Counted from the stretch's first letter, positions 1 through 7,954 are shown. The stretch is DNA of 10,858 nucleotides from Candidatus Poseidoniaceae archaeon (GCA_022424925.1 JAKMGM010000120.1:1-10858), one strand, 5' to 3'. Notes: a model not told the origin generated them from the sequence alone. Program-made: numbers and translations.

Positions 1-14
1 CCCTAACCCTTGTA

Positions 15-686
15 ATGATACAATTCGGTTCTCGTCGGTTTTCACGCCAGCAGCGTCGAGTCATACGACACAGGGATCAAAAGGGAATGCTCGCATACGC
101 CAAACGGATGAAACGCTTCAAAGTTCATCCTGCACGCTCAAACATTCCTGTAGGAACACACCTCCTCCTCTCTGGGATGTTGGTTACCGTCAATGGGGTC
201 GTGCTGGACATAGGTCTACCCGGTTGGATGTCCGAACGCTTGCCGAAAGATTCGGAAAAATCGGTGAAAGCACGCCTTCGTCGCCAGTCAAAGGCAATGT
301 CGAGGGCTCGACCACCACGTCTACAACCGCTCGGTGAAGGTTGGTGGCTCAAGCGTCCAAAGGAGGACGGTGCGGACACTCCGGTTCTTGAGCGCCTCAT
401 TGGTGCAGTTGCTTACCGTGGCCGACAAAAGTACATCCAGCAGAAATCCGGACGTTCTGCGGTGCCTGTCCCAGTTGGTTCGAAACAATCACGTAATGTT
501 TCTTCGATGAATTTGTCAAGACGAGGAATCCCACAGAATACGCGTGTTTCTGAACGCGAACAACGTACACAGGTATCTCGTAGTGATGTTCGGATTGGTT
601 CAAAAAAGACCGGTCCTAATGTTCGTCCGGGTATCAATCCTGGCGTCACCAAACAGTCTGATGATGACTACATTGCATTCGATTGA
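15..686 (+). CDS. Basic protein of unknown function, start unresolved
   Basis: I do not recognise this protein. From the ATG at 15 it is 223 residues. The reading frame stays open upstream to the window edge and no ribosome-binding site is visible, so the true start may lie outside. Residues 1-50 are rich in Arg, Lys and His. A more ordered-looking middle includes a short hydrophobic stretch near residues 45-70 and the segment GWWLKRPKEDGADTPVLERL near residues 109-128. From about residue 145 the chain is low in complexity, rich in Ser, Arg, Asn and Gly and probably disordered, and it ends in an acidic SDDDYIAFD tail. There is no signal peptide or membrane helix. The strong positive charge could suit nucleic-acid or ribosome contact, but that is inference from composition only. 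It ends 49 bases before glyA on the same strand, so co-transcription is possible. Confidence 0.6.
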   Translation: MIQFGSRRFSRQQRRVIRHRDQKGMLAYAKRMKRFKVHPARSNIPVGTHLLLSGMLVTVNGVVLDIGLPGWMSERLPKDSEKSVKARLRRQSKAMSRARPPRLQPLGEGWWLKRPKEDGADTPVLERLIGAVAYRGRQKYIQQKSGRSAVPVPVGSKQSRNVSSMNLSRRGIPQNTRVSEREQRTQVSRSDVRIGSKKTGPNVRPGINPGVTKQSDDDYIAFD

Positions 687-735
687 GTTTGCTGTACATC
701 AATGGGTTCAAAGACCGACTGCGTAAGCGGGATAC

Positions 736-2049
736 ATGCAGCGAGAACGAGGCTCTTGGACTCCAAGTGATTCAACACTATCGAAAGCGAATGCAGTTCT
801 TGCTGCTGCGGCATCGAGCGGCGATTTGTACAGGAATGGACTGGGCATGATTGCTTCAGAAAACATTGTATCTCCGATGGTGCAAAAACTCGTCGGCAGT
901 GATTTGCACGGTCGATATGCCGAGGGATTACCCGGAAAGCGGTACTACCAAGGGTGTGATGATTTTGATACAATTGAACAATTGGGTATTGACTTGGCAC
1001 AACAGGTTTTCAATGCGCCTTTTGCAAACATCCAATCGATATCAGGGACAGTTTCAAACATCGCTGCACTGAAAGCTTTAGCGAAACCAAGTGATAAGAT
1101 AACGGCCGTTTCAACTGCCGATGGAGGCCACATTTCTCATGCACGAATGGGGGCAGTTGGACTGCGAGACCTTGATTTGTCCACCTATCCATGGAATGAG
1201 GAGCGAATGGAGCCAGATGTTGACGGAGCGTGCGCTCTCATTCGAGACATTCAACCCAAGGTCGCACTCGTAGGTCAATCGGTTTTCTTATTTCCCACTC
1301 CGTTACGAGAAATTGCTGATGCAGCCCACGAAGTCGGTGCTACAGTCATGTACGATGGTGCTCATGTTCTTGGCCTCATTGCAGGCGGTGTTTTCCAAGA
1401 CCCGCTGCGTGAAGGCGCTGATGTCATGACCGGTTCATCACACAAAACCTTCCCCGGACCTCAGGGCGGATTCCTTTTGTCCTCAAGCGAAGACCCGAAA
1501 TTCCAACGCCGATTGAACACAGCTGTTTTCCCTGGTGCATGCTCTTCATACCATCTTCATCACGTAGCAGGAAAAGTTGTCGCGCTTGCGGAATTCGAAG
1601 AGTATGGTGCTGCATATGCCACCGACATCGTGAGGAATTCTCAAGCGTTCGCATCAGCGCTTGCAGCGGAAGGTTTCGATGTTTTGGCAGAATCCCGAGG
1701 ATACACTGCTTCACATCAAGTTTTGACCCGCCACGGTGCAAAAGACTCAGGTGCGGGGGCGAAGGCTGCTGATTTACTCGAACAAGCAGGTATTATCACC
1801 AACATGAACATGTTACCAGGTGATACCAAAGCAATGACCCCTGCTGGATTACGTCTTGGTGTTCAAGAACTCACACGTGTCGGTATGGGTGTCCTTGAGA
1901 TGGAGGAAGTTGCCAAATTGTACGCTCGTGTCTTGTTGCATTCAGAAAACCCAGCGTCTGTAAAGAAAGATGTAGCACATTTGAAAGCTGATTTTCAAAC
2001 GATACATTACTGTTTCAACGAGGAAGGCGTCACCGGATATCCATTTTGA
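736..2049 (+). CDS. glyA: Serine hydroxymethyltransferase, archaeal type
   Basis: A PLP enzyme (fold type I) that interconverts serine and glycine and passes the one-carbon unit to a tetrahydropterin: tetrahydrofolate, or tetrahydromethanopterin in some archaea. The cofactor used cannot be read from the sequence. The 437 residues match the usual family length. Visible landmarks are the SEN motif with probable catalytic Glu42, the RYAEGLPGKRYYQG segment (residues 60-73), GGHISH with PLP-stacking histidines near 132-135, YDGAH with Asp207 and His210 for the PLP ring, TGSSHKTFPGPQGG with the Schiff-base Lys237, and GLRLG with Arg373 for the substrate carboxylate. All expected residues are present. 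The ATG at 736 is the first after an in-frame stop at 724-726, and only a weak GGGA (729-732) precedes it. The next ATG would cut into the active-site region. The protein ends in TGYPF, and its TGA overlaps the ribosome-binding site of the next gene. Confidence 0.96.
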   Translation: MQRERGSWTPSDSTLSKANAVLAAAASSGDLYRNGLGMIASENIVSPMVQKLVGSDLHGRYAEGLPGKRYYQGCDDFDTIEQLGIDLAQQVFNAPFANIQSISGTVSNIAALKALAKPSDKITAVSTADGGHISHARMGAVGLRDLDLSTYPWNEERMEPDVDGACALIRDIQPKVALVGQSVFLFPTPLREIADAAHEVGATVMYDGAHVLGLIAGGVFQDPLREGADVMTGSSHKTFPGPQGGFLLSSSEDPKFQRRLNTAVFPGACSSYHLHHVAGKVVALAEFEEYGAAYATDIVRNSQAFASALAAEGFDVLAESRGYTASHQVLTRHGAKDSGAGAKAADLLEQAGIITNMNMLPGDTKAMTPAGLRLGVQELTRVGMGVLEMEEVAKLYARVLLHSENPASVKKDVAHLKADFQTIHYCFNEEGVTGYPF

Positions 2050-2051
2050 GG
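2048..2051 (+). promoter_or_regulatory. Ribosome-binding site overlapping the glyA stop
   Basis: The bases GAGG share GA with the glyA TGA stop (2047-2049) and lie 7 bases before the ATG at 2059. They match the anti-Shine-Dalgarno end of archaeal 16S rRNA. The arrangement fixes the downstream start and suggests that a terminating ribosome can reinitiate, coupling the two genes. Confidence 0.6.
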
Positions 2052-2058
2052 CCTTTAC

Positions 2059-3132
2059 ATGCCTCGTCCATCCGAAGCGAACGCCACGTCAGAACATGTA
2101 CTTCGTCTTCTCAAGGACTCGTTTCACTTAACCGAGAATGGGCTGATTTTGGATAACGATGAACAGGGATGGTTTGTGTGGAATGTGACGGATTTTCACC
2201 GATGGTGGTTGTCGATTGAGACCAATACTGGATTACCTCTAGGCAGAAAACTATTGAATGCAGCTGCAGACCATGAGGAGTTTTTGCTTTCGAAAGGTTC
2301 GACACTGGACGTCGGCTGGTTTCGTTCTCGACGCAAACAACAAGCAGCCATTCACAAACGTTGGCTTCTCCATGGCTGGGGCTCATTTGACATCGCAACG
2401 TCACTCATTACATCCAGTGTTTTTGCTCCGCTTTGCAGCGGATTTTCTTTGGCGACTCGCGAACTTCTCGATGCAAAGCGGCTACGTGTCCAATGGCGAC
2501 AGTTCTCGAACAGCCAGATTCAACTCGAACTCGAGGATGCTCAACGCGCTTTCATACCTGCACCCGATCCACCCGAATTCATTTGGAACACAGCGAAGCC
2601 TAAGGTGAAGATTCAAAATGAACTTGAACTGGACCTTGAAGTTGTCTCCAACGGCTGGGCACACGCTGGGGAACGATGCTGCATGATTCCGGTCGGTGTT
2701 TTCACTCGATTTTTTGAAAGCCTTTCCTCTCAAGGAATTCAGTTACGGCCACAGTGGTTGGACTGCTGGGAATTTGGTGCAGAATTTACGGACACTGTTC
2801 GGGCGCCGTTAATTTTGACAGCCCTAGCAGTTGATGAAATGGTTTCGAGAGGTGAGCAACCGATTTACATTCAGGGTGTCGAAAGTTGGAAAACGCTCTG
2901 TGCAGCGTATTTGAAACCGTTCGGGTTCGGCCTTCCGCTCCGCATTCAGGAATCTGACCGAAGTGGGGGGGTCGTTTTCACCCTCGAAAGCTGCTCGCAA
3001 TTCCCCATGCTTGTTGGATACCTGTTTTCCTTTTGGCAGCGTGCACACGGTCGCAAGGCGAAAATATCAATCCAGTCAGAAGGAACGAATTGGTCTGTAA
3101 CAATAACTTCATTGCTCTCCTATGTCGAATGA
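2059..3132 (+). CDS. Tryptophan-rich cytoplasmic protein of unknown function
   Basis: I do not recognise this 357-residue protein. It is unusually rich in tryptophan (15 residues, including Trp39, 41, 49, 50, 87, 102, 107, 146, 233, 237, 277 and 326) and has no signal peptide or clear membrane helix. The N-terminal part (about 1-165) includes WFVWNVTDFHRWW near 38-50 and a basic stretch RSRRKQQAAIHKRW near 89-102. A proline-rich linker lies around 166-183 (IPAPDPPEFIWNTAKPKV). The C-terminal part (about 185-357) contains a Cys-Cys pair at 207-208 and a probable helix around 249-264. No catalytic or metal-binding motif stands out. The start is well supported by GAGG 7 bases upstream. Only 9 bases separate it from glyA, so the two are probably one transcript, but a role in one-carbon metabolism cannot be inferred from adjacency alone. 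Confidence 0.8.
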   Translation: MPRPSEANATSEHVLRLLKDSFHLTENGLILDNDEQGWFVWNVTDFHRWWLSIETNTGLPLGRKLLNAAADHEEFLLSKGSTLDVGWFRSRRKQQAAIHKRWLLHGWGSFDIATSLITSSVFAPLCSGFSLATRELLDAKRLRVQWRQFSNSQIQLELEDAQRAFIPAPDPPEFIWNTAKPKVKIQNELELDLEVVSNGWAHAGERCCMIPVGVFTRFFESLSSQGIQLRPQWLDCWEFGAEFTDTVRAPLILTALAVDEMVSRGEQPIYIQGVESWKTLCAAYLKPFGFGLPLRIQESDRSGGVVFTLESCSQFPMLVGYLFSFWQRAHGRKAKISIQSEGTNWSVTITSLLSYVE

Positions 3133-3182
3133 TTTTCGCATCAATATCGCCCATTTCTTGGTGCTCAATTCAAACATCGAGA

Positions 3183-3198
3183 GTTAAGGTCTATAACC
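3183..3198 (+). promoter_or_regulatory. Possible archaeal TATA/BRE promoter for the calcium-repeat gene
   Basis: The 112-base gap before the repeat protein contains GTTAAGGTCTATAACC, which could be read as a purine-rich BRE followed by a TATA-like box (CTATAA, 3191-3196). Transcription about 25 bases downstream would start near 3218-3222, giving a leader of roughly 25 bases to the ATG at 3245. This rests on pattern and position only. Confidence 0.3.
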
Positions 3199-3234
3199 CA
3201 AACACAGAGTCGCTAAATCTGCACTGATGTGCGT

Positions 3235-3238
3235 GGTG
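3235..3238 (+). promoter_or_regulatory. Ribosome-binding site that decides the start at 3245
   Basis: GGTG lies 6 bases before the ATG at 3245. The in-frame ATG at 3227 has no comparable site. Starting at 3245 also drops a lone Cys at position 2, which leaves an even number of cysteines (14) in an exported protein. Confidence 0.5.
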
Positions 3239-3244
3239 TCTAAA

Positions 3245-6200
3245 ATGGAACTCAATCACAACCAAATGGCGTATGCTGCAATCATCTCGACACTGATTTT
3301 CGGCTCACTTTTTGTCGGTTTTTCTGGATATTTCCAAACAAGTGAATCTGTTGGCGGGTTCGAGAGCGCAGCAGAGGATGACCTCATCGGTACTGGAACA
3401 TCCATCAGTGCAGCTACGGATACAGACGGCGATGGACTCTCTGACCTCCTTGAGTCGACCCAATACGGTACAGACCCGCAGGTTGCGGATACAGATTTTG
3501 ACGGTATGAGCGACGGTTGGGAAGTGGCCCACGGTCTCAATCCGCTCGACAACGGTGAATCCGAAGACTTGATTCAAGAAAATTCGAACAATGAAAACAC
3601 CGATGAAGCGAACATCGAGGAAGAGACAGAATCATGGCCAGACCCTGAACAGGGGCCGAATGGCGACCCTGACAAAGACGGCTTGACAAATCAGCAGGAG
3701 CAAGAACTCCAAACTGACCCACAACGCTCAGACACAGACAATGACGGCCTCAACGATTTGTGGGAGTCCAAATACACGCAAACCGTTCAAACTCCCGGTG
3801 GCGATGTAGTTCTCTTTAATCCACTGAACGGCAACTGGGACTGTCTGTTGCTTGACCAGGCAATGGAAGAAAGCCTCTCGACGTTTTACGATTCCTCAGA
3901 ATCTCTTCCATCATGGGACGAACTTGAAAATCCTTCGGGAGCACACTCCTGTGACATGATATTGGACACCGACGAAGATGGGCTACCGAATTTCCAAGAG
4001 GAATCCTATGGAACCAACCCGACCGCTCGAGATTCTGATATGGATTTGCTCGATGACATCGTAGAAATCGGCAATCTCACTTCGACGCTCACAACCGGTG
4101 TTGGAGAAAACTGCAACATTCCACTGCTTGACCCAATTGTTCGCCAATCGCCATTCGCCGGTGTTGACACTTCGTGGTTCCTCATGGACATGGATGGCGA
4201 TGGACTACTCAACGGCCCCTCTGACTGGGACACAGACGGTGATGGAATGCCTGATGGTTTCGAATACTGCTATTCGGACGTCAACGACCACCCACAGAAC
4301 GCTGCAGACAAAACCCTCAACCCCGCAAATGCGTCCGATGGCTATGGTGACTGGGACGAAGACGGTCTCAACAATCTGGAAGAATATCAAGTCGCCAACA
4401 TCTTCGGACCTACGAACTTCACCTCGCCATGGCGCATGGACACAGACATTGATGGAATGCCTGATGGATGGGAATCGACAAACGGGCTTCACCCTCGTGA
4501 CGGTGCAAACGGAAACCTCGACCCTGACCGAGATGGATGGGATGTCGACGGTGACGGTGGTGTTTTCTACAGTACACTTGATTCAACGACCATTGTCATT
4601 GGTATCGATGTGGTCAAAGACCAATGGGTTGAGGCAAACAACACAGTTGCACGTGGGCAAATAACACTCGCAGGTGGCCAAAAGCAAACCGTAGCGTTAC
4701 AGGCACCAGTTTCCGGATATGTCTATCAGATCGATGTCTTCGTGGGACAAGCCATCGAATCTCGTCTCTTCCAGTGGATGGAAATCGTTGAACCTGAGGA
4801 GCAGTTTACAAATTTGATGGAGTTCAATGCTCGGGACCGCAACGGTGATGGAATCATCGATGGACGCTCAACAGACCCGCTCAACCCAGATACAGACGGC
4901 GACAATCTTTTGGACGGTATTGAAGTCATGGGTTGGGAGATTTTAGTCGTTAACAACGGTGTAGTCAAGACATGGGTCACGTCAGACCCAGGTTTGTTTG
5001 ATACCGATGAAGATGGCTTGTCTGATTACGACGAATTCGCAAACGTCTGTGCTGGAGGTTCGAACGCTTCGAACCCAGATACTGACGGTGACGGTGAACT
5101 CGACCAAATTGAGGCGCTTACAGGTTACTCGTGGGAAGGTGTAGCTTACTTCACAAGCCCATGCATGTTCGATACTGATAACGATGGGCTTGAAGACGGA
5201 GAAGAGGTCATTGCTGGTAAAGACAACTTCCTAACACATGCAAACAACTCAGACACAGACAACGACAGTTTGGTGGACGGTAACGAAGTACTGTTTGTAC
5301 CTCGGCCGTATCAAAATCCTACGAACCCTCTCCTCAACGACACAGATGCCGATGGCATGCTCGACGGTTGGGAAATGCAGGTAAAATCTGCAGAACAAAA
5401 TACCAACTCGCACAGTCTTTGGGTCGCAACCTCATCATGGGTTCGTCCCGGATGCGTTGCGTCACAAAACAATGATTGCACCATGGAACCAGGTGGATAT
5501 GTATGGCAAAACAACCTCGGTGGCTTCATTATTGAAAAGAAATACGAAGTTCCGGAGATGAACCTCACCGGATTCTCGATGCCACTCAATGACTTGTGTG
5601 ACTGCAATGGTCGATGGGCACTGGATCCGTCGCTCGGTTCCTTGAAGGATGACACGTTTGACGTCGACAACGATTCGCTACCAAACAGCGCTGAAGCTCC
5701 TGATAAATGGAACACAAATCCGGTAGATGACGATACAGACTCCGACAGCCTGCCTGATGGCTGGGAAGTGTACTATTCTGGACTCGCTCTTGAAAGCGGT
5801 CTTGTGGACGAAAGTGCAATTGACGCTTACGGCGCTCGTGGGGTTATGGATCCATCGATGCCTGACAGTGACTTGGACGGAATCATGGACGGTGAAGAAG
5901 ACCCGGACCGTGATGGCCTCAACCGTAGCGGCCTCATCAAGAAATACTGTTCAGGGTTCAATGACAGCACCAATTCTGATTGCAACATAGACCCCGACAC
6001 GCCAGATGGCAAGCGCTTCTACGACAATCTCGAAAATTACACCAACTTGGAGGAGAAGCAAAATGGCACTAACCCGATTACCAACGATACTGATGGTGAT
6101 GGATGGAACGATGGCCCCGAAGTTTACTATCAAGACCATGATGATGACGGAATGGCAACGGGGTGGGAATACCACTTCCAATTTGACCCTGACGACCCAG

Positions 6201-6328
6201 CCGACCGCATGATTGACACTGACGGAGATGGTCACGTCAACTACTGCGAATACAAGTGGGACACCAATCCTCGAAACCCTACCAGTTTCCCTGGACAGGG
6301 TGAATTGTGCGATCCTTTCGCCTCATGA
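3245..6328 (+). CDS. Large exported protein with thrombospondin type 3-like calcium-binding repeats
   Basis: A 1027-residue, very acidic protein, probably on the cell surface or secreted. Residues 9-30 are a hydrophobic helix preceded by a short uncharged N-terminus, so it is either a signal peptide or a signal anchor; no lipobox is seen. From residue 59 to about 1010 run some 24 copies of a DxDxDGxxD motif, often followed by WE or EE and by a TNP or TDP turn, as in thrombospondin type 3 and related calcium-binding repeats. Examples start at nucleotides 3419, 4835 and 6215. Spacing is irregular. Residues 440-530 lack the motif and are beta-rich. Fourteen cysteines suggest disulfides. There is no C-terminal anchor or sorting motif; the chain ends GELCDPFAS. 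An upstream ATG at 3227 would add six residues but lacks a ribosome-binding site. Calcium binding is known for the family. The ligand or substrate is unknown; adhesion, surface-layer or scaffold roles are possible. Confidence 0.85.
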   Translation: MELNHNQMAYAAIISTLIFGSLFVGFSGYFQTSESVGGFESAAEDDLIGTGTSISAATDTDGDGLSDLLESTQYGTDPQVADTDFDGMSDGWEVAHGLNPLDNGESEDLIQENSNNENTDEANIEEETESWPDPEQGPNGDPDKDGLTNQQEQELQTDPQRSDTDNDGLNDLWESKYTQTVQTPGGDVVLFNPLNGNWDCLLLDQAMEESLSTFYDSSESLPSWDELENPSGAHSCDMILDTDEDGLPNFQEESYGTNPTARDSDMDLLDDIVEIGNLTSTLTTGVGENCNIPLLDPIVRQSPFAGVDTSWFLMDMDGDGLLNGPSDWDTDGDGMPDGFEYCYSDVNDHPQNAADKTLNPANASDGYGDWDEDGLNNLEEYQVANIFGPTNFTSPWRMDTDIDGMPDGWESTNGLHPRDGANGNLDPDRDGWDVDGDGGVFYSTLDSTTIVIGIDVVKDQWVEANNTVARGQITLAGGQKQTVALQAPVSGYVYQIDVFVGQAIESRLFQWMEIVEPEEQFTNLMEFNARDRNGDGIIDGRSTDPLNPDTDGDNLLDGIEVMGWEILVVNNGVVKTWVTSDPGLFDTDEDGLSDYDEFANVCAGGSNASNPDTDGDGELDQIEALTGYSWEGVAYFTSPCMFDTDNDGLEDGEEVIAGKDNFLTHANNSDTDNDSLVDGNEVLFVPRPYQNPTNPLLNDTDADGMLDGWEMQVKSAEQNTNSHSLWVATSSWVRPGCVASQNNDCTMEPGGYVWQNNLGGFIIEKKYEVPEMNLTGFSMPLNDLCDCNGRWALDPSLGSLKDDTFDVDNDSLPNSAEAPDKWNTNPVDDDTDSDSLPDGWEVYYSGLALESGLVDESAIDAYGARGVMDPSMPDSDLDGIMDGEEDPDRDGLNRSGLIKKYCSGFNDSTNSDCNIDPDTPDGKRFYDNLENYTNLEEKQNGTNPITNDTDGDGWNDGPEVYYQDHDDDGMATGWEYHFQFDPDDPADRMIDTDGDGHVNYCEYKWDTNPRNPTSFPGQGELCDPFAS
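3419..6270 (+). repeat. Tandem array of about 24 DxDxDGxxD calcium-binding repeat units
   Basis: The coding repeats are mostly diverged at DNA level but keep a core like GAYACNGAYRRYGAYGG. Some stretches remain nearly identical: the 17-mer GATGGAATGCCTGATGG occurs at 4241-4257 and 4451-4467, exactly 210 bases (70 codons) apart. This suggests in-frame duplication and a continuing chance of unit gain or loss by recombination. An interruption without repeats covers roughly 4562-4834. Confidence 0.8.
4562..4834 (+). other. Inserted beta-rich domain with a lipoyl/HlyD-like half-motif
   Basis: Residues 440-530 of the repeat protein lack the Asp-rich motif and look beta-rich. Residues 487-504 read APVSGYVYQIDVFVGQAI, which resembles the glycine turn and strand pattern of biotinyl/lipoyl-like (HlyD-type) domains. 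There is no Lys at the turn, so it would not be a modified carrier. The similarity is short and may be coincidental; a jelly-roll or Ig-like insert is the main alternative. Confidence 0.3.
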
Positions 6329-6354
6329 TTGGTATCATAGGACTCATATTGGCC

Positions 6355-6368
6355 GAACATTGATGTTC
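6355..6368. repeat. Short perfect inverted repeat
   Basis: GAACAT-TG-ATGTTC lies in the 60-base gap between the calcium-repeat gene and the Ig/PKD gene, 20 bases before the latter's ATG. The 6-base arms are perfect with a 2-base centre. This fits a dimeric regulator site better than a hairpin, because a 2-base loop is strained. A palindrome of this length can occur by chance. Confidence 0.25.
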
Positions 6369-6388
6369 ATCGGAGACCAGCGATAGGC

Positions 6389-7954
6389 ATGCGACCAGTG
6401 ACTGTGCTTCAGCTCATTGCGGTCGTGGCTCTCTTAGCGCCGTCACTTCCACACATGGGTGCTTCTGCCGGCAGTTCCTCCAACGGCACAATTACCATCG
6501 CGCAGGACAATGGAATGTACTTTGCTGAAACACTCGAGTTGAACGGAACTTCAACCCAATCCATGGCGAATGTAGATTGGTATCTGTTTGATGCATTCAG
6601 TGAAAAATCATCTCCGTTGATGAGTGGAAACCTCTCGAGTGTGCGTGCGGCAAGTAACGACAAGTGGGAGTGGAATCTCGAGGTTGATATCCAAGCCTTC
6701 GACTGTACCTGTCAAGTTGTTCTCGTTGACGACAATCAGCCGATTCATCACGGCGAGTCACGCATCGTCTATCTTGGTTCGGCAAACCATGTTCCTTTCG
6801 TGTTACCGTTTCCGCTTCAGCATGCTGATCGACAGTATTTTCTCCTTTCGAATGCTGATTTATTGATTGATGTACCACTTGTCCTGCCTTCCCACAGTTT
6901 CAATGAAACATATATCGCGATGGACTACTGTAAGGCTCCTGTTGGTGAGAATTGTGATGATGAAATGGTTCGGTTTGTAGATTTTCAACATACAACCACG
7001 GACGGCATAGTATCGCTCCTTTATTCGCTTGACTCAGTCGACCTTCATGATGGGCATTGGCAATTTAGTATTACGGTGAGTGATACATTGCTCCAATCTT
7101 CGAACACCGAGTTCTTCCGCCTATTGGTTGACAGGAATGTGCCTGAGGTAGTGCTCTCAAGTGATGCACAACCATCCCAAGAAACGGTGAACGAAAGTAC
7201 AACAGCGTCACTTCTGCCAGAGGTATTCGAGGATGAACCGATTTCATTTTCCGCTCTCGTAGATGATGGTTATTCTGGAGGAAAACACAGCCTCACATGG
7301 ACGGTTATAGAACCCGATGGTAAGCGACGAGCCTTGGCAGATACAGAATTCGTATCCGAATCAATAATCTCTGTTCGTCCCCATCTTTCAGGTGTGTGGA
7401 CAGCGGAATTACTTGTACGAGATGAAGCGGGTTGGCTTTTAGCTACCGACATTCAATTTGTAGTGCTTAATGAAGTGCCCATAGTCCATGTTGAACTCGA
7501 TTCATTGGTTATTGCCGAAGATGCAGTTATCGCACTTGATGCGAATGAGCAGTGGAATTTGGACAGTTCCAAAAGTACGGACACTGCAAGCGATAACACC
7601 TCATTGTCGCACACGTGGTACGTAAACGGAAACACGTTCCTCACAGGTAAAACCACACTCGACCACACAATGTTCCCAAACGAAGGCACATACAGTCTAC
7701 GTGTCGTGGTCGAAGATGATAACGGCGCTTCAAGCGAACTTAATTTCCGGGTAGACATCAGTGACGGTTCAGATGGTGTTTCCGACGGTTCACTTTCAAC
7801 ATCCTTCGCCATCGCACTACTGGTAATCTGTGGCGTAGTCGTGTTGCTTCTTTTCATGTACGGACAAAGGAATTCAACTGAGTCTGTACTTCCCAGATGG
7901 AAGAGTCCAACCTCGGATGGTGCACCGGACTACGATGATTCCAGTGAATTGTAG
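6389..7954 (+). CDS. Type I membrane protein with Ig/PKD-like extracellular domains
   Basis: A 521-residue protein with a signal peptide (residues 1 to about 27: Arg2, hydrophobic core 5-20, then an Ala-rich cleavage region), a long extracellular part, one C-terminal membrane helix (about 472-491) and a short cytoplasmic tail ending in an acidic DYDDSSEL. The extracellular part is made of beta-sandwich-like stretches. Residues 250-360 are Ig-like. Residues 361-456 match the PKD pattern: NEVPIVHVEL entry, LDSSKSTD, a TWYVNG strand, and a closing GTYSLRVVVEDDNG. The first 250 residues are less clear but include Cys pairs at 106/108 and 181/189. Such domains usually bind proteins or carbohydrates; the ligand is unknown. 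No enzyme motif is visible. GGAG at 6372-6375 is 13 bases from the ATG, so it is a weak ribosome-binding site. It lies 60 bases after the calcium-repeat gene, so the two may form a surface pair. Confidence 0.82.
   Translation: MRPVTVLQLIAVVALLAPSLPHMGASAGSSSNGTITIAQDNGMYFAETLELNGTSTQSMANVDWYLFDAFSEKSSPLMSGNLSSVRAASNDKWEWNLEVDIQAFDCTCQVVLVDDNQPIHHGESRIVYLGSANHVPFVLPFPLQHADRQYFLLSNADLLIDVPLVLPSHSFNETYIAMDYCKAPVGENCDDEMVRFVDFQHTTTDGIVSLLYSLDSVDLHDGHWQFSITVSDTLLQSSNTEFFRLLVDRNVPEVVLSSDAQPSQETVNESTTASLLPEVFEDEPISFSALVDDGYSGGKHSLTWTVIEPDGKRRALADTEFVSESIISVRPHLSGVWTAELLVRDEAGWLLATDIQFVVLNEVPIVHVELDSLVIAEDAVIALDANEQWNLDSSKSTDTASDNTSLSHTWYVNGNTFLTGKTTLDHTMFPNEGTYSLRVVVEDDNGASSELNFRVDISDGSDGVSDGSLSTSFAIALLVICGVVVLLLFMYGQRNSTESVLPRWKSPTSDGAPDYDDSSEL

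Noticed and set aside
1..10. CCCTAACCCT at the left edge, resembling a telomeric repeat.
   Set aside because: It is little more than one and a half units, is followed directly by coding sequence, and the rest of the window is prokaryotic in organisation.
2965..2971. A run of seven G bases, a possible slippage or frameshift site.
   Set aside because: The main frame reads through it as Ser-Gly-Gly-Val and continues with plausible protein to a normal stop. The alternative frame downstream gives no convincing product.
3033..3227. A 64-codon forward open frame spanning the end of the Trp-rich gene and the gap.
   Set aside because: It overlaps the preceding gene out of frame, has no ribosome-binding site and covers the putative promoter.
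3227..3244. An earlier ATG for the calcium-repeat protein.
   Set aside because: It lacks a ribosome-binding site, while the ATG at 3245 has GGTG at good spacing and gives an even cysteine count.
4098..4664. A 188-codon forward open frame inside the calcium-repeat gene.
   Set aside because: It is a shifted reading of the repetitive GAC-ACA-GAC-GGT pattern. The main frame has clear repeats and continues through on both sides.
5311..5715. A 134-codon reverse-strand open frame.
   Set aside because: It is fully antisense to the calcium-repeat gene. The scarcity of stop codons follows from the biased Asp/Gly codons opposite.
7453..7857. A 134-codon reverse-strand open frame, Ser/Thr-rich.
   Set aside because: It is antisense to the PKD-like and membrane-helix region of a convincing gene, and its composition is a mirror of that gene.
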